A stretch of DNA of 43,871 bases from Verrucomicrobiota bacterium. GTDB taxonomy: Bacteria > Verrucomicrobiota > Verrucomicrobiia > Chthoniobacterales > UBA10450. A program made the translations under genes and the position numbers. The stretch covers positions 1 to 43,871 of the forward strand of contig QHPU01000066.1 in NCBI GenBank assembly GCA_003219175.1, read 5' to 3'. Position 1 is the first letter of the stretch. Each line of letters starts with the position of its first letter. The notes below the pieces were generated by a model. It did not search any database, was not told the origin of the DNA, and worked only from the letters and a program-made list of their open reading frames with translations. Of the stretch, positions 42,408-43,871 are shown one piece after another.

Positions 42408-42536
42408 GCCTAACGAGCTCAAGCTCACACACAGCGTCAGGGGAGCGCAAGCGGCAGATCCCATCAATACACTAGCTACGCTGGACACCAAAAAACCAAC
42501 GCCGTTTGAGCCGTTGGCTGCATCTCCTGGTTAGGT
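42408..42536 (-). repeat. attC site, type C loop, intact
   Basis: R' GCCTAAC at 42408-42414, R'' side GTTAGGT at 42530-42536 (129 bp). Shares the loop AATACACTAGCTACGCTGGA with the 37756 site. The neighbouring gene's TAA stop lies in its R'' core. Confidence 0.85.
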
Positions 42537-43043
42537 CTTTGATGACCTATCCAGGTTGTAAGCGGCATACAGCTTCGGTTCGGGATTCCTCGCGATGATT
42601 GCTTCCACCACGGCGCGAAACTCATCCGTTAACCAATGCTTGCGTGTCGCCCACCATTCTTTCACTCCGGCGTAGGCGAAGTAGTCGGTCATGGTTCGCT
42701 CGACCTCGTCCCATAATGCTTTCTCCAGCGCACCGTCACGATAGTAAATGAACATGCCCTCACAGTTTCTGGTATATCGGGTGAAGAATGCGCTAAAGCT
42801 GAGTTTGTCTGGTGCGTCAAGATCTTGGAAGGAGCGCATACCACGCAAAAAAAGCGCTGCAAACTCGCGGCTTTCCTGCCCGGTTTTGACCAAGTCGCTC
42901 CACTGCACCGTTAGAATATTGATTCCCGCGCGGCGGCGCTCCTTGTTCTGCTCTCGAATCTGAACAGCGAGGTAAATCAACGAGATGATGACACCGATGG
43001 CTGCGACTACTTGACCGATCGCGGAAAGCATTTCCCAGTTCAT
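42531..43043 (-). CDS. Membrane-anchored hypothetical cassette protein, 170 aa
   Basis: A 170-aa protein. An N-terminal span (IGQVVAAIGVIISLIYLAVQ, residues 9-28) is followed by a basic turn (REQNKERRRA) and a cytosolic helical region (FAALFLRGMRSFQDLDAPDK, FFTRYTRNCEGMFIYYRDGA). Proteins with this layout are frequent in environmental integrons but uncharacterised. Start MNWEMLSAIG at 43043. The TAA stop is part of the attC core ACC-TAA-C (42531-42533). No enzyme motif is visible. Confidence 0.72.
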   Translation of the reverse strand: MNWEMLSAIGQVVAAIGVIISLIYLAVQIREQNKERRRAGINILTVQWSDLVKTGQESREFAALFLRGMRSFQDLDAPDKLSFSAFFTRYTRNCEGMFIYYRDGALEKALWDEVERTMTDYFAYAGVKEWWATRKHWLTDEFRAVVEAIIARNPEPKLYAAYNLDRSSKT

Positions 43044-43056
43044 AGGGCGATGTCAG

Positions 43057-43182
43057 ACCCAACGAGAACAAGCTCAGCCAGCGCTGGCGGCAGCGTGCTT
43101 TGCCTCACTCTCAACTATCATCTCTCAACCCTCAACATTCTTAGTACAACGGCCAGCGATTGGCTGGAGCGCTTGGTTAGGC
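43057..43182 (-). repeat. attC site, type A loop, intact
   Basis: R' ACCCAAC at 43057-43063, R'' side GTTAGGC at 43176-43182 (126 bp). L boxes CAGCCAGCGCTGG and CCAGCGATTGGCTGG pair with an extra base. The loop CTCAACTATCATCTCTCAAC is shared with 39028 and 39525. Confidence 0.9.
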
Positions 43183-43218
43183 GCGCTTTAACGACGATCA
43201 TGACCCCGTCAGTCTACA

Positions 43219-43686
43219 TTATTGCTGCGTAATCCGTGAGGAGTAGTGGTTGGCAACCAATCGCCAGCGCCCTTGCTGCTTTACCCATACCCTGGTAAAT
43301 CGCGTGTCGCGGGGAACAGTTTTGCCTTTGTCTTGCCCAACCATCGTTGAGAGGCCAGTCTCCACCGCCGTGTTTTCGTAGATGCGCACTTGAACCTCGT
43401 CGGTGGTGATAGACTGAAATTTCAAATCACCCGACGTGAAATCTGAAATGACCTGCGGCTTGGTTCTCACAGTGCCGCTTGGTCCTACGCCGATAAAATC
43501 ATCAGCGTAGATGCGATCAAGGGCCACCGCATCAGCATGAATCTGTGCTTGAATGCGTTCGTTATCTAGTTGCCTTATGGCCTGCTCGACGCTGCTTCTT
43601 TGATCTGCGCTTGCGCTCTGCTTTTGCCCTAGGGCGATAGAGGTTGCTGTAAGGGTCAGCACAGCTATAACTAGTGTTCGTCTCAC
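43219..43686 (-). CDS. Exported NTF2-like (DUF4440) protein
   Basis: A 155-aa protein with a signal peptide (RTLVIAVLTLTATSIALG) and a DUF4440 domain: AIRQLDNERIQAQIHADAVA, LDRIYADDFIGVGPSGTVRT, QVRIYENTAVETGLSTMVGQ and TRFTRVWVKQQGRWRLVANH. It probably binds a small ligand in the periplasm. The start is GTG at 43684-43686, chosen for the GAAGGAG six to eight bases upstream and the signal peptide; a longer frame from 43803 is upstream cassette sequence. It is the rightmost complete cassette in the window. Confidence 0.84.
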   Translation of the reverse strand: MRRTLVIAVLTLTATSIALGQKQSASADQRSSVEQAIRQLDNERIQAQIHADAVALDRIYADDFIGVGPSGTVRTKPQVISDFTSGDLKFQSITTDEVQVRIYENTAVETGLSTMVGQDKGKTVPRDTRFTRVWVKQQGRWRLVANHYSSRITQQ

Positions 43687-43833
43687 GGAGAATTCTCCTT
43701 CAATAATTTGTTTAGAATGCCCTGAAGGAGGCAAAGCCTGATGTGAGTGTCCAACCCTCAAGACAGTCAGTACCTGTAATAGTCTGTTGGCCTTGTCAAT
43801 CACGCGCGTTCTAGTCCCGCTCGCTTCTCCGTC

Positions 43834-43871
43834 GCCTAACGAGACGGAGCTGAGCGACCGCGGGCGGTAGC
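43834..43871 (-). repeat. attC site, cut by window edge
   Basis: R' GCCTAACGAGACGGAGCTGA then GCGACCGCGGGCGG at the very end. Only the R'/L' half is inside the window, showing that the array continues to the right. Confidence 0.8.

Larger units (their letters stand above)
28354..43871 (-). mobile_element. Integron gene-cassette array (continues beyond right edge; integrase not in window)
   Basis: About twenty minus-strand genes alternate with attC-like sites. Diagnostic features are the cores (GCCTAAC...GTTAGGC and variants), inner L boxes such as AGCCACCGCTGG (39047-39058) pairing with CCAGCGGTTGGCT (39124-39136), and one extra base on the R''/L'' side. On the minus strand the gene always precedes its site, so transcription and cassette order run right to left. 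No tyrosine recombinase is present, so attI, IntI and the Pc promoter would lie right of 43871, or this is an integrase-less CALIN. The left limit is uncertain because sites decay; it might once have reached about 25.5 kb. Confidence 0.85.

Noticed and set aside
42360-42491. N-terminal extension of the alpha/beta hydrolase
   Set aside because: It is encoded by the adjacent attC; the signal peptide begins right after the internal ATG at 42359.
28354-43871. Repeated similar intergenic sequences as a CRISPR array
   Set aside because: Repeats are 70-130 bp, divergent and separated by whole genes, with conserved ends and paired inner boxes; no short identical repeats or uniform spacers and no cas genes.
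28354-43871. Integron integrase within the window
   Set aside because: No tyrosine recombinase signature (R...HxxR...Y with the IntI insert) was found in any frame; if present it must be to the right of 43871.

Overview
The window looks like chromosomal DNA of a Gram-negative soil or freshwater bacterium, most likely a verrucomicrobium (Spartobacteria/Chthoniobacterales-like). This is an inference from gene style: a PUR-alpha-like (DUF3276) protein, RNase R, pyruvate phosphate dikinase, a folP-cdaA pair, a RodA-ScpA block, and intergenic mini-hairpins beside a RAYT-type transposase. No rRNA or tRNA gene was found to confirm it.

Layout. 1-6.1 kb is the end of a surface-polysaccharide region: a broken RAYT transposase, a methyltransferase, a decayed hexapeptide acyltransferase, a GT4 glycosyltransferase, a possible glycosyltransferase remnant and an O-antigen-ligase/TPR protein. 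6.1-23.2 kb is ordinary housekeeping DNA: ppdK, a PUR-alpha-like protein, rnr, a YbhB-like protein, folP-cdaA with an overlapping CdaR-like anchor, a SprT-like protein, rodA, scpA, an epimerase-like protein, an ABC ATPase, dxs-xseB and a TPR protein. Small 3-nt-loop hairpins sit in several of its intergenic gaps. 23.2-28.3 kb is accessory: an acetyltransferase, a cupin, a class A beta-lactamase-like serine hydrolase, a membrane protein coupled to a YdeI-like protein, and a berberine-bridge-type FAD oxidase.

The most notable part is about 28.35-43.87 kb, which I read as an integron gene-cassette array, or a CALIN (attC cluster lacking an integrase gene in the window). About twenty single small genes, all on the minus strand, are separated by sites of roughly 70-130 bp. 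These begin with (G/A)YCTAACGAG and end with GTTAGG(C/T) on the + strand and carry inner inverted L boxes. Read on the minus strand they have the attC order R''-L''-loop-L'-R', with an extra base on the L'' side, and each gene lies upstream of its site. The array is therefore read right to left, and an integrase/attI, if present, should lie beyond position 43871. attC sites are near-perfect on the right and decay leftward. Several cassette genes are frameshifted, and several take their stop codon from the attC core. Cassette products are mostly small stand-alone domain proteins (DUF4440/NTF2-like, DUF2200, ABM, SRPBCC, GFA, VOC, GYD, KOW, YkvA, SdpI) plus some enzymes (M20 peptidase, alpha/beta hydrolase, SDR, methyltransferases). 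None is a recognised resistance cassette.
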